From: Cherax quadricarinatus | Taxonomy: Eukaryota > Arthropoda > Malacostraca > Decapoda > Parastacidae | DNA length: 64,000 nucleotides | Direction: 5' to 3' | Assembly: GCF_038502225.1 (NCBI RefSeq) | Contig: NC_091303.1 | Coordinates: forward strand, 25,892,770 to 25,956,769 | Shown here: positions 1 through 11,739 of the stretch, one piece after another | Position numbering within the stretch: position 1 is the stretch's first letter | Layout: the number at the start of each line of letters is the position of its first letter | Notes under the pieces: generated by a model | What the model was told of the DNA's origin: nothing | Database searches by the model: none | Seen by the model: only the letters and a program-made list of their open reading frames with translations | Made by a program: the position numbers and the translations under genes

Positions 1-112
1 GGCAAAGCTCAGGAAGCAGAGAGAGAGAGAGAGAGAGAACCTAGTAGCAATCAGTGAAGAGGCGGGGCCAGGAGCTGAGTCTCGACCCCTGCAACCACAA
101 TTAGGTGAGTAC
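1..112 (+). mobile_element. 3' end of a CR1-type LINE (family A)
   Basis: This is a non-coding 3' tail of a non-LTR retrotransposon, cut by the window edge. It matches two other copies in the window (about 9,200-9,315 and 37,128-37,250): all contain GGCGGGGCCAGGAGCTGAG or a close variant and end in a stretch like CCACAATTAGGTGAGTAC. The copy near 9.2 kb is joined to reverse-transcriptase C-terminal sequence, which identifies the tail as LINE. A GA run (21-38) is internal. A CA-rich microsatellite follows directly. Confidence 0.75.
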
Positions 113-190
113 CTACACACACACACACACATATATACATACATACATAGATACATACATACACACACACGCACACACACACACCAACGT
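113..190. repeat. (AC)n / (CATA)n microsatellite
   Basis: Simple repeat made of AC dinucleotides with an internal ATACATAC block. It starts exactly where the LINE family A 3' end stops, as at 37,256, so it probably grew from the element's tail. Confidence 0.85.
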
Positions 191-245
191 TCTCACCTGA
201 AAAAGAAAAAAAACGGGAATTATATTACCGTAATAAAATGTGACT

Positions 246-1341
246 AATAAGTTGTTATATCTGAATGAGAACTGTTCTCACAGCATGTGTAATATGTTAT
301 ATCAGAATGAGAACTGTTCTCACAGCATGTGTAATATGTTATATCAGAATGAGAACTGTTCTCACAGCATGTGTAATAATATGTTATATCAGAATGAGAA
401 CTGTTCTCACAGCAAGTGTAATAATATGTTATATCAGAATGAGAACTGTTCTCACAGCAAGTGTAATAATATGTTATATCAGAATGAGAACTGTTCTCAC
501 AGCAAATGTAATATGTTATATCAGAATGAGAACTGTTCTCACAGCAAGTGTAATAATATGTTATATCAGAATGAGAACTGTTCTCACCGCATGTGTAATA
601 TGTTATATCAGAATGAGAACTGTTCTCACAGCAAGTGTAATAATATATCAGAATGAGAACTGTTCTCACAGCAAATGTAATGTTATATCAGAATGAGAAC
701 TGTTCTCACAGCAAGTGTAATAATATATCAGAATGAGAACTGTTCTCACAGCAAATGTAATGTTATATCAGAATGAGAACTGTCCTCACAGCAAGTGTAA
801 TATGTTATATCAGAATGAGAACTGTTCTAACAGCAAATGTAATGTTATATCAGAATGAGAACTGTTCTCACAGCATGTGTAATATGTTATATCAGAATGA
901 GAACTGTTCTCACAGCAAATGTAATGTTATATCAGAATGAGAACTGTTCTCACAGCATGTGTAATATGTTATATCAGAAAGAGAACTGTTCTCACAGCAA
1001 GTGTAATATGTTATATCAGAATGAGAACTGTTCTCACAGCAAGTGTAATATGTTATATCAGAATGAGAACTGTTCTCACAGCAAGTGTAATATGTTATAT
1101 CAGAATGAGAACTGTTCTCACAGCATGTGTAATATATTATATCAGAATGAGAACTGTTCTCACAGCAAGTGTAATATGTTATATCAGAATGAGAACTGTT
1201 CTCACAGCATGTGTAATATGTTATATCAGAATGAGAACTGTTCTCACAGCAAGTGTAATATGTTATATCAGAATGAGAACTGTTCTCACAGCATGTGTAA
1301 TAATATATCTGAATGAGAACTGTTCTCACAGCAAGTGTAAT
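246..1341. repeat. Minisatellite, 39-42 bp unit, about 27 copies
   Basis: Each unit reads roughly TTATATCAGAATGAG, then AACTGTTCTCACAGC, then A(A/T)GTGTAATATG. Copies differ by an optional ATA triplet and by AAG/ATG/AAA changes. Every unit holds the perfect 13-bp inverted repeat GAGAAC-T-GTTCTC. Frames stay open on both strands because the unit is a multiple of three and has few stops; I do not read these as proteins. Confidence 0.95.
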
Positions 1342-1519
1342 AAAGTAAAAATTATTACTAATCATATTGATGGTAATAATGCTGGTGACAATGACTAATG
1401 GTAATGATGACAAAGATTAATGATAATGTAACAATAGGAGGGAGGAGGTGGAAGGCCTCTACATACCTTCCCTGCGTTCACATCACCTCTAAATCACCAG
1501 GACAAATATATACTTCTTT
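1342..1519. other. Low-complexity spacer
   Basis: Degenerate GATGGTAATAATG-like sequence, then short unique DNA. No gene seen. Confidence 0.5.
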
Positions 1520-1710
1520 CAACAACCCGGCAGTATCCCACCGAGGCAGGGTGACCCAGAAAGAAAAAAGAAAAGTTCCTCTTTTTAACTTTAGCAATGT
1601 ATACAGAAGAAGGGGTTACTAGCCCCTTGCTCCCGGCATTTTAGTCGCCTCCTACAACACGCATGGCTTACGGAGGAAGAATTCTGTTTCACTTCCCCAT
1701 GGAGACAATA
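1520..1710 (-). mobile_element. RTE-type LINE 3' fragment
   Basis: The stretch near 1,536-1,556, CCCACCGAGGCAGGGTG, matches the terminal sequence of the RTE copies at 2,557 and 3,100 (CCCACCAAGGCAGGGTGGCC). The bases to 1,710 look like further 3' untranslated sequence. It is non-coding. Confidence 0.55.
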
Positions 1711-1957
1711 TACATATATGTCGTGCCGAATAGGAAAAACTTGCGATTTTGGCTTAAACAGCAACGCCGAACAAGGCAAGCGAAAATTTGTGTTTGCAAT
1801 AATTTCTCAAAAATCATTCTGAACCTAACGAAAAAAATATTTCATCGTGTTTGTTTAAAATTAAATTATTGTAAACGTATCTAAAATATATTTATAGATG
1901 AATGGTTCAGAGAACCGACATGTTGATATATTAGACACATGTGCAACTCTTGGGTAT

Positions 1958-2009
1958 CTTTATTGAGGAAACGTTTCGCCACACAGTGGCTTCATCAGTC
2001 CATACAAAG
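1958..2009 (-). ncRNA. Hammerhead ribozyme, small type I variant (left arm)
   Basis: This is the exact reverse-complement copy of the ribozyme at 2,163-2,214, on the other strand. It has the same core, stem II and GAAAC. Predicted cleavage lies between 1,970 and 1,969. A transcript through the whole element would carry one sense and one antisense copy and could fold into a long hairpin that masks the ribozyme. Confidence 0.7.
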
Positions 2010-2162
2010 GAGAATCTTGAAGAACAGGAGGAGAATGAGGTAATCAGTCCCTCAACCTTGAGTCGATGTGGTCAGTCCATCAATGTGGACTGTGGACTGA
2101 CCACATCGACTCAAGGTTGAGGGACTGATTACCTCATTCTCCTCCTGTTCTTCAAGATTCTC

Positions 2163-2214
2163 CTTTGTATGGACTGATGAAGCCACTGTGTGGCGAAACG
2201 TTTCCTCAATAAAG
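2163..2214 (+). ncRNA. Hammerhead ribozyme, small type I variant (right arm)
   Basis: Core CTGATGA at 2,174-2,180; stem II GCCAC/GTGGC (2,182-2,186 with 2,190-2,194, loop TGT); GAAA at 2,195-2,198; then CGTT with essentially no stem III. Stem I pairs GGA (2,171-2,173) with TCC (2,203-2,205) and, beyond an internal loop, CTTT (2,163-2,166) with AAAG (2,211-2,214). Predicted cleavage is after 2,202 (triplet GUU). ACGU is self-complementary, so stem III could form between two molecules, as proposed for dimeric small hammerheads. Oddity: one extra A (2,181) lies between the core and stem II. Confidence 0.75.
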
Positions 2215-2451
2215 ATACCCAAGAGTTGCACATGTGTCTAATATATCAAAATATATTTAGTTAGATTAGGCTAAATTAAACTGCGCTTGTAATAATAAGG
2301 TTAGGTAAGTTTTCTAAGATTCTTTTGGTACAAAATTATTAATTTTTACATTAACATAAATGAAAAAATATATCATTAACCGTATAAGAGAAAATTTAAA
2401 AAAACACTTAATTTTAAATGAGGTCTTGCTAATTGACCAATTTTACCTAAT

Positions 2452-2556
<105 letters not shown>

Positions 2557-3070
2557 CACATCGGCCGTCTCCCACCAAGGCAGGGTGGCCCGAAAATGAA
2601 AAACTTTCATCATTCACTCCATCTCTGTCTTGCCAGAGGCGCGCTTACACTACAGTTATACAACTACAACATTAACACCCCTCCTTCAGAGTGCCGGCGC
2701 TGTACTTCCCATCTCCAGGAATCAAGTTCGGCCTGCCAGTTTCGCTGAATCTCTTCATGTTACCTTGCTTACACTCCAACAGCACGTCAAGTCCTAAAAA
2801 CCATTTGTCTCCATTCGCTCCTAACATGCTTACACAGGCTTGCTAGAAGTCCAAGCCTCTCGCACACAAAACCTCCTGACCTCCTTCCTCCAACCTTTCC
2901 TAAGCCGACAACTACCCTGCCTTCTCTCCACTGCAGATTTATACACTCTCGAAGTCATTCTATTTCGTTCCATCCACTCTACATGTCCAAACCATCTCAA
3001 TAACCTCTCCTAAGCCTTCTGGATAATAGTTTTGGTAATCCCACAACTCCTAATTTCCAAACTACGGATT
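2557..3070 (-). mobile_element. Older RTE-type LINE, 3' end
   Basis: About 510 bp of the 3' end of an RTE-clade retrotransposon on the minus strand. It is homologous to 3,090-3,605 but more diverged, with stops in the C-terminal coding part. It breaks at AACTACGGATT (3,060-3,070) and resumes at 4,593 with the same 11 bases, so 2,557-3,070 and 4,593-7,260 were once one element. Confidence 0.85.
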
Positions 3071-4592
3071 TTTTTTTTTTATTATCACACTGGCCGATTC
3101 CCACCAAGGCAGGGTGGCCCGAAAAAGAAAAACTTTCACCATCATTCACTCCATCACTGTCTTGCCAGAAGGGTGCTTTACACTACAGTTTTTAAACTGC
3201 AACATTAACACCCCTCCTTCAGAGTGCAGGCACTGTACTTCCCATCTCCAGGACTCAAGTCCGGCCTGCCGGTTTCCCTGAATCCCTTCATAAATGTTAC
3301 TTTGCTCACACTCCAACAGCACGTCAAGTATTAAAAACCATTTGTCTCCATTCACTCCTATCAAACACGCTCACGCATGCCTGCTGGAAGTCCAAGCCCC
3401 TCGCACACAAAACCTCCTTTACCCCCTCCCTCCAACCCTTCCTAGGCCGACCCCTACCCCGCCTTCCTTCCACTACAGACTGATACACTCTTGAAGTCAT
3501 TCTGTTTCGCTCCATTCTCTCTACATGTCCGAACCACCTCAACAACCCTTCCTCAGCCCTCTGGACAACAGTTTTGGTAATCCCGCACCTCCTCCTAACT
3601 TCCAAACTACGAATTCTCTGCATTATATTCACACCACACATTGCCCTCAGACATGACATCTCCACTGCCTCCAGCCTTCTCCTTGCTGCAACATTCATCA
3701 CCCACGCTTCACACCCATATAAGAGCGTTGGTAAAACTATACTCTCATATATTCCCCTCTTTGCCTCCAAGGACAAAGTTCTTTGTCTCCACAGACTCCT
3801 AAGTGCACCACTCACTCTTTTTCCCTCATCAATTCTATGATTCACCTCATCTTTCATAGACCCATCCGCTGACACGTCCACTCCCAAATATCTGAATACG
3901 TTCACCTCCTCCATACTCTCTCCCTCCAATCTGATATTCAATCTTTCATCACCTAATCTTTTTGTTATCCTCATAACCTTACTCTTTCCTGTATTCACCT
4001 TTAATTTTCTTCTTTTGCACACCCTACCAAATTCATCCACCAATCTCTGCAACTTCTCTTCAGAATCTCCCAAGAGCACAGTGTCATCAGCAAAGAGCAG
4101 CTGTGACAACTCCCATTTTGTGTGTGATTCTTTATCTTTTAACTCCACGCCTCTTGCCAAGACCCTCGCATTTACTTCTCTTACAACCCCATCTATAAAT
4201 ATATTAAACAACCACGGTGACATCACACATCCTTGTCTAAGGCCTACCTTTACTGGGAAAAAATTTCCCTCTTTCCTACATACTCTAACTTGAGCCTCAC
4301 TATCCTCGTAAAAACTCTTCACTGCTTTCAGTAACCTACCTCCTACACCATACACTTGCAACATCTGCCACATTGCCCCCCTATCCACCCTGTCATACGC
4401 CTTTTCCAAATCCATAAATGCCACAAAGACCTCTTTAGCCTTATCTAAATACTGTTCACTTATATGTTTCACTGTAAACACCTGGTCCACACACCCCCTG
4501 CCTTTCCTAAAGCCTCCTTGTTCATCTGCTATCCTATTCTCCGTCTTACTCTTAATTCTTTCAATTATAACTCCAATTATAACTTCAATTAT
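3071..4592 (-). mobile_element. Younger RTE-type LINE, 5'-truncated, inserted in the older copy
   Basis: A 1.52-kb non-LTR retrotransposon on the minus strand, flanked by the 11-bp duplication AACTACGGATT. Its 3' terminus is an A-rich tail (the T-run at 3,069-3,082 on the plus strand). It lacks the endonuclease and the start of the reverse transcriptase, as expected when target-primed reverse transcription stops early. The junction near 4,565-4,592 carries repeats of TTATAATTGGAG-like sequence, which may be filler DNA. Confidence 0.85.
3324..4490 (-). pseudogene. RTE reverse transcriptase, C-terminal two-thirds, open frame
   Basis: A 388-residue open frame from an internal Met; the frame stays open upstream to about 4,589, so the Met is not a true start. 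It encodes the reverse transcriptase of an RTE-clade LINE, which copies its own RNA at a nicked target. Visible motifs: FMDLEKAYD (residues 25-33, first catalytic Asp), GLRQGCVMSP (83-92) and FADDTVLL (133-140, the catalytic Asp pair). The C-terminal region holds LPTLLYGCEAW and an RRGRGRPRKGW basic segment, usual for this clade. The polymerase motifs are intact, but the N-terminal endonuclease is missing, so the copy cannot be autonomous. No host promoter is visible. Confidence 0.85.
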
Positions 4593-4734
4593 AACTACGG
4601 ATTATCTGCTTTATATTCACACCACACATTGCCCTCAGACATGACATCTCCACTGCCTCCAGCCTTCTCGTTGCAACCTTCACCCCCCATGCTTCACACC
4701 CATACAAAAGCGTTGGTATAAATATATTCTCATA
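4593..4734 (-). mobile_element. Older RTE-type LINE, middle fragment
   Basis: Matches 3,603-3,760 of the younger copy (the LPTLLYGCEAW region on the minus strand). It continues the 2,557-3,070 fragment and is cut at 4,734 by the composite SINE. Confidence 0.85.
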
Positions 4735-5204
4735 ACTCGACTCAAGAAATCGTAATGACACGATTGCAAACAAACCATACCCCCGGCCGGGATTGAACCC
4801 GCGGTCATAGAGTCTCAAAACTCCAGCCCGTCGCGTTAGCCACTAGACCAGCTAGTGGTTTAGTGGCTAACGCGACGGGCTGGAGTTTTGAGACTCTATG
4901 ACCGCGGGTTCAATCCCGGCCGGGGGTATGGTTTGTTTGCAATCGTGTCATTACGATTTCTTGAGTCATGTTGACGGCAGTGAAGGGACTTGAGTTTAGA
5001 GTTCGTCACGGCCACGCTAGCTGGAGATTCGTCTGTAAAAACTTGCATTTGTGGTCACAGTGGTGCCTGTGCTAACCTTCCTATGGTGTAGAAATATACC
5101 TAGTTGGATGAATCTTATTGTGGCTAGCTGGTCTAGTGGCTAACGCGACGGGCTGGAGTTTTGAGACTCTATGACCGCGGGTTCAATCCCGGCCGGGGGT
5201 ATGG
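4735..5204. mobile_element. Composite tRNA-derived SINE insertion with 12-bp TSD
   Basis: A 470-bp insertion into the older RTE, flanked by TATATTCTCATA (4,723-4,734 and 5,205-5,216). It contains three copies of one tRNA-like head. The first is inverted (about 4,737-4,857). The second is direct (about 4,860-4,975), forming a near-perfect head-to-head palindrome with the first, and continues into a SINE body (to about 5,120). The third is a head only (about 5,121-5,204). Each head has an A-box-like TGGTCTAGTGGC or variant and the B-box-like GGTTCAATCCC, which can act as an internal RNA polymerase III promoter. Confidence 0.8.
5121..5201 (+). promoter_or_regulatory. tRNA-like SINE head with A and B boxes
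   Basis: The D-arm-like segment GTCTAGTGGCTAAC and the T-arm-like segment CGGGTTCAATCCCG are recognisable, with an anticodon-arm-like GAGTTTTGAGACTC between them. The anticodon loop is one base short and the acceptor stem is poor, so this is a SINE head and not a functional tRNA gene. Confidence 0.6.
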
Positions 5205-7620
<2,416 letters not shown>

Positions 7621-7660
7621 GAAGATGAAGATGGTATACCTTAAAGAAGACTTTCAAGAG

Positions 7661-7890
7661 TTTCTTCTAATCTTGCAGCCCGGCCTTGAGCCAGGTTTAT
7701 CTGGTAAACCAGGCTGTTACCGCTGGCCCACACCACAGAGTGGTTGATCTGGTACTTGGTGGAGGTACTTGTCTAATTTCCTCTTGAAAACCTGTACAGG
7801 TGTTCCGGCAGTGTTTGTGACGTCTTGCAGCAGTGTAGCGTCCTCATCTAATGTTATACTGTTAATGTTATTTTCGTTAACAGCTAAAGC
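7661..7890 (-). mobile_element. CR1-type LINE C-terminal fragment
   Basis: On the minus strand the frame gives FKRKLDKYLHQVPDQP near 7,740-7,800, the usual C-terminal end of CR1/jockey reverse-transcriptase ORFs. The 3' tail has the GGCCTGAGGCCGG-like palindrome (AGCCCGGCCTTGAGCCAGG on the plus strand). Confidence 0.65.
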
Positions 7891-8639
7891 GAAAATATCA
7901 TGTTTTGTATTATTAGTTGTGTTGTATCTTTAGCTACATTTATATGTAGGATGTAACAACTGCACTACACTCTATGCTTACTAAAAGGAGAGTTTTGATT
8001 GGCTGTCCACAATGCAAACTACTTGCTCACTGTTTGTTTGATTTCTGGTGGGTGTGATAAACCCGTAGACCTAACTCCCACCTACAGTGTTGTTCCTTAG
8101 TGCTCTCTCGCTCTGGCTCAACTTTTCCGAGGCAACACAACTGCTCTCTTTACTGTCTGGGACAACACTTTTCCTGAGCTCGTGTTGCGCAGACTTTGTT
8201 TTATTGTAGAGTATGTATTCGTTGGTGAGCCGAAACACACAACTCTAAATTCTGTGCAGCTCTGTTCACAGTCTTATTTAGAGCCAGTGATTTCTGACGT
8301 TTTCTGGGGGTTGTGTCGTTAAGACCCACTCAGTGCTTCAGACCCAGAGTCCAATTCTAGACCTACCTTGTTCTGACTGGCATCTACGTATTGTAGTCGG
8401 GGTTTGGAAGTTTCTGAACTTAGATTCAGTAATTTGTCTTGTATGGACGACTTAATGTCTCTAGTCAGGGCTGTTTTGTCCCTTCCGCCTGACACTGTGC
8501 TGCTCAACGCTGTTTTTCGTATTTTGTTGTTCAAGCAAGCTGTTTTATTGAGGCTCTATGAGTCAGATAGTTTATTTAGGGACGTTTCTAAGTCCAGTCT
8601 ACTCTTGTAGGTTTAAGTACAATTAGTAACGTACAGGAT
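7891..8639. other. Unassigned single-copy-like DNA
   Basis: No array and no recognisable domain. Short open frames near 8,319-8,610 exist on both strands but match nothing I know. It could be the upstream part of a LINE, because LINE sequence begins at 8,640. Confidence 0.4.
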
Positions 8640-9320
8640 GTTATAGTTTCTTAAAGAATATTAAAGTATAATTAAAGGATCTTGGGGTGAGTATAATACC
8701 GAGCACATAAACCAAATAACTGCTGTAGTATATGGGCGCCTGGCAAACCTAATAGCATTCCGACATCTCTGTAAGGAATCGTTCAGAACCCTTTACACCG
8801 TGTACGTCAGGCCCATACTGGAGTATGGAGCACCAGTTTGGAACCCACATCTGGCCAGGCACGTTAGTAAATTAGAGAAAGTGAAAAGGTTTGCAACGAG
8901 GCTAGTCCCGGAGCTAAGGGGGCATGTCCTACGAGGAGAGGTTAAGGGAAATCTACCTGACGAGACTGGAGGACAGGACAGATAGGGGGGATATGATAAA
9001 GATATATAAAATATTGAGAGGAATTGCCAAGGTGGATAGAGACAGGATGTTCCAGAGATGAGACACAGCAACAAGGGGTCACAATTGGAAGTTGAAGACT
9101 CAGATGAGTCACAGGGAAGTTAGGAGGCATTTCTTCAGTCACAGAGTTGTCAGAAAGTGGAAGTCTGGAAAGTGATGTAGTGGAGGCAGATACCATACAT
9201 AGCTTTAAGAGGTATGACAAAGCTCACGGAGCAGGGAGAGAACAGACCTAGTATCGACCAGTGAAGAAGCGGGGCCAGGAGCTATGACTTAACTGTAACC
9301 ACAATTAGGGGAGTACACAG
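8640..9320 (+). mobile_element. CR1-type LINE, 3' part (family A)
   Basis: Plus-strand remnant of the reverse-transcriptase C-terminus. The readable protein runs LGVSI, then AVVYGRLANLIAFRHLC, then YVRPILEYGAPVWNPHL, then LEKVKRFATRLVPELRG. A shift near 8,930 moves the frame to an YEERLREIYLTRLEDRTDRGDMI-like stretch, a hallmark of CR1/jockey elements. The 3' tail from about 9,200 shares GCGGGGCCAGGAGCT with the copies at 1 and 37,128. Confidence 0.85.
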
Positions 9321-9399
9321 GGCCCGGCGTACAGTCGTAGTACGGGGTATCTTTGACCTTTACTTCTGACTAGTTTCGAGAATCTTCCTACTCTCGGAG

Positions 9400-10665
9400 C
9401 CGGGTCACACTGGGTACAGTATGAGTACGGGGTACAGAGTACGAAGTACAGTCGGAGTATGGGATACAAAGTATGGGGTACAGGCGAGGTACGGGGGTAC
9501 AGGCGAGGTACGGGGAAACAGGCGGGGTGGGTACGGGGTACAGGCGGGGTGGGTACACAGGCGGGGTACGGGGATACAGGCGGGGTGGGTGCGGGGTACA
9601 GGCGGGGTGGGTGCGGGGTACAGGTGGGGTGGGTACGGGGGTACAGGCGGGGTGGGTACGGAGTACAGGCGGGGTACAGAGGTATAGGCGGGGTACGGGG
9701 TACAGGCGGGGCATGGGGTACAGGCGGGGTACGGGGATACAGGCGGGGTACGGGGATACAGGTGGGGTGGGTACGGGGGTACAGGCGGGGTGGGTACGGG
9801 GGTACAGGCGGGGTGCGGGGGTACAGGCGGGGTGCGTACGGAGTACAGAGGTACAGGCGAGGTACAGAGGTACAGGCGGGGTACAGGCGAGGTACAGAGA
9901 TACAGGCGGGGTACAGAGGTACAGGCGAGGTACAGGCGGGGTACAGAGGTACAGGTGAGGTACAGATGTACAGGCGTGGTACAGAGATACAGGCGGGGTG
10001 GGTGCGGGGTACGAAGGTACAGGCGGGGTACAGAGATACAGGCGGGGTACAGAGGTACAGGCGGGATACAGAGGTACAGGCGAGGTACAGATGTACAGGC
10101 GGGGTACAGAGGTACAGGCGGGGTACAGAGATACAGGCGAGGTACAGAGGTACAGGCAGGGTACAGAGATACAGGCGGGGTACAGAGGTACAGGCGAGGT
10201 ACAGATGTACAGGCGGGGTACAGAGATACAGGCGGGGTGGGTACGGGGTACAAGCGGGGTACGAAGGTACAGGCGGGGTACAGAGGTACAGGCGAGGTAC
10301 AGAGGTACAGGCGAGGTACAGATGTACAGGCGAGGTACGGGGGTACAGGCGAGGTACGGGGGTACAGGCGGGGTACAGAGGTACAGGCGAGGTACAGAGG
10401 TACAGGCGAGGTACAGATGTACAGGCGAGGTACAGATGTACAGGCGAGGTACGGGGGTACAGGCGAGGTACGGGGGTACAGGCGGGGTACAGAGATACAG
10501 GCGGGGTGGGTGCGGGGTACGAAGGTACAGGCGAGGTACGGGGGTACAGGCGGGGTACAGAGGTACAGGCGAGGTACAGGCGGGGTACAGAGGTACAGGC
10601 GAGGTACAGGCGGGGTACAGAGGTACAGGCGAGGTACAGGCGGGGTACAGAGGTACAGGGGAAGT
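9400..10665. repeat. G-rich minisatellite, GTACAGGCGGG-type, about 1.25 kb
   Basis: A mix of 10-, 20- and 25-bp units built from GGTACAGGCG(G/A)GGTAC and TACAGAGGTACAGGCG. The 5' half adds GGTGGGTGCGGGG blocks. The plus strand is strongly G-rich with many runs of three or four G. Several overlapping frames stay open on both strands because the unit lacks stops; none has a plausible protein. Confidence 0.95.
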
Positions 10666-10769
10666 ATTAATGCAGACTTCAGTATGTCAGCTCTGGTGCA
10701 GTAAAGTGATGGTCGCTCCACAATACTTAATATTCTTTACTACGTAAGAGTAATTTTTTATAGGCAATT

Positions 10770-10994
10770 ATGAGTGGGAAGAGGAAATACAAGGCAACTT
10801 GTGAAGCTAACACACGCAAATGTTTAACACTACAACAAAATCTTAACATTCTAAAGCGTCATGAAGCCGCATCATCATCATCGTATAGTGAACCAGCAGT
10901 GACAGACATGACCCAGTCATCAGTACCAGCCATCAGTAACAAGAAAGATGAAATCATAAAACATAGAATGGACACAGAATCTTGTATGACAAAA
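10770..10994 (+). pseudogene. Tigger/CENP-B-like transposase N-terminal fragment (tentative)
   Basis: The frame from 10,770 starts MSGKRKYKATCEANTRKC and continues LTLQQNLNILKRHE. This resembles the N-terminal helix-turn-helix of pogo/Tigger transposases, typically a KRK..LTLEQKLDILKRYE-like segment that binds the transposon ends. The remainder is Ser/Thr-rich, and the last residues of the frame come from an inserted SINE. No catalytic DDE part follows. Identification is from memory of the family and is weak; it could be an unrelated small ORF. Confidence 0.35.
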
Positions 10995-11005
10995 GTGATC
11001 GTTAA

Positions 11006-11103
11006 ACAAATCATACCACAGGCAGGGATTGAACTCGTGGCGCGTGAGTCGTAAAACTCCAGGCCAACGCGTAAGCAATCGTGTCGTTGCGATTTCGTGA
11101 GTG
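11006..11103. mobile_element. Diverged SINE fragment with 11-bp TSD
   Basis: The same tRNA-like family as at 4,735, with an inverted head (about 11,008-11,075, B-box-like GATTGAACTC on the plus strand) joined to a direct piece of body (GCAATCGTGTCGTTGCGATT). It is flanked by GTGATCGTTAA at 10,995-11,005 and 11,104-11,114. Confidence 0.65.
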
Positions 11104-11114
11104 GTGATCGTTAA

Positions 11115-11739
11115 GCACAGAAGTTCTGCAAGTGGATAATATGGAACGTCTCTTGATGATACGGACAGAAGACACCAATCACAATAAAGTTCCATCAAGT
11201 TAGATGACAATTCAAACAAAAGCAACTCGAGTATTATCAACAATAAAAAATTACTATTTTTTCGTTTTATTTTAATCCTTTTTAATTATTAGTGAGTATT
11301 AATATTTCACCAATACTGTAATGTAATTGTTTGTCTGGAACGCTGTACATTATAACAATGTTTAAAAAAGCGCGGGTTTGAATAACTCGGCATCCGTTAA
11401 CCGCCGCACTATACAAGGTATTCCTGTATGTGCATAAGTATAATTACTGGCTGTATTTACTAGGTTTTGGTTAGTTGAAATAAAAGTCTTCTATGATCTC
11501 TGGTTTTGGTTTGTCTCCTTGTGAACGTTTGTGAATTTCTTTCAACATGTTACATTTCATCTCAGTTTCTAATTTTCAAATCGACAAGAAGCGTATGATT
11601 CTTTTTTCTCTTCAAGTTGAGCTCTGGGAGGGACTAACATCTGATCGATGACCTCACAGCTCAGATCTTCATCACCGTAACTTTGTATGGTGCAATCTGC
11701 CACTGCCTCACTGATGGTGAGGAGGTAGTGAAGGGTTAC
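11115..11739. other. AT-rich unassigned DNA
   Basis: Single-copy-like, AT-rich to about 11,560, then a short unique stretch leading into the next array. Nothing recognisable. Confidence 0.4.

Larger units (their letters stand above)
1895..2247. mobile_element. Palindromic hammerhead-ribozyme element (Penelope/retrozyme type) with 12-bp TSD
   Basis: A discrete 353-bp insertion flanked by the direct repeat AAAATATATTTA (1,883-1,894 and 2,248-2,259). It has a 28-bp leader ending in CCGACATG, then two 157-bp arms (1,923-2,079 and 2,093-2,249) that are perfect reverse complements around a 13-base loop. I found no mismatch. Each arm encodes one hammerhead-like core, reading outward. There is no ORF of note, so it must be mobilised in trans if active. 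Small hammerheads with reduced stem III are known to accompany Penelope-like retroelements. The assignment rests on that match and on related copies at 39.5, 48.2 and 48.8 kb. Confidence 0.8.

Noticed and set aside
246..1341. CRISPR-like array
   Set aside because: Units are contiguous tandem repeats without unique spacers, in a eukaryotic setting.
4860..4935. Functional tRNA gene
   Set aside because: A and B boxes are present but the acceptor and anticodon arms are imperfect and three copies sit in a SINE insertion with TSD.
10770..11054. Intact 94-residue gene
   Set aside because: The last 16 or so codons come from an inserted SINE with TSD, so the reading frame as it stands is a composite.
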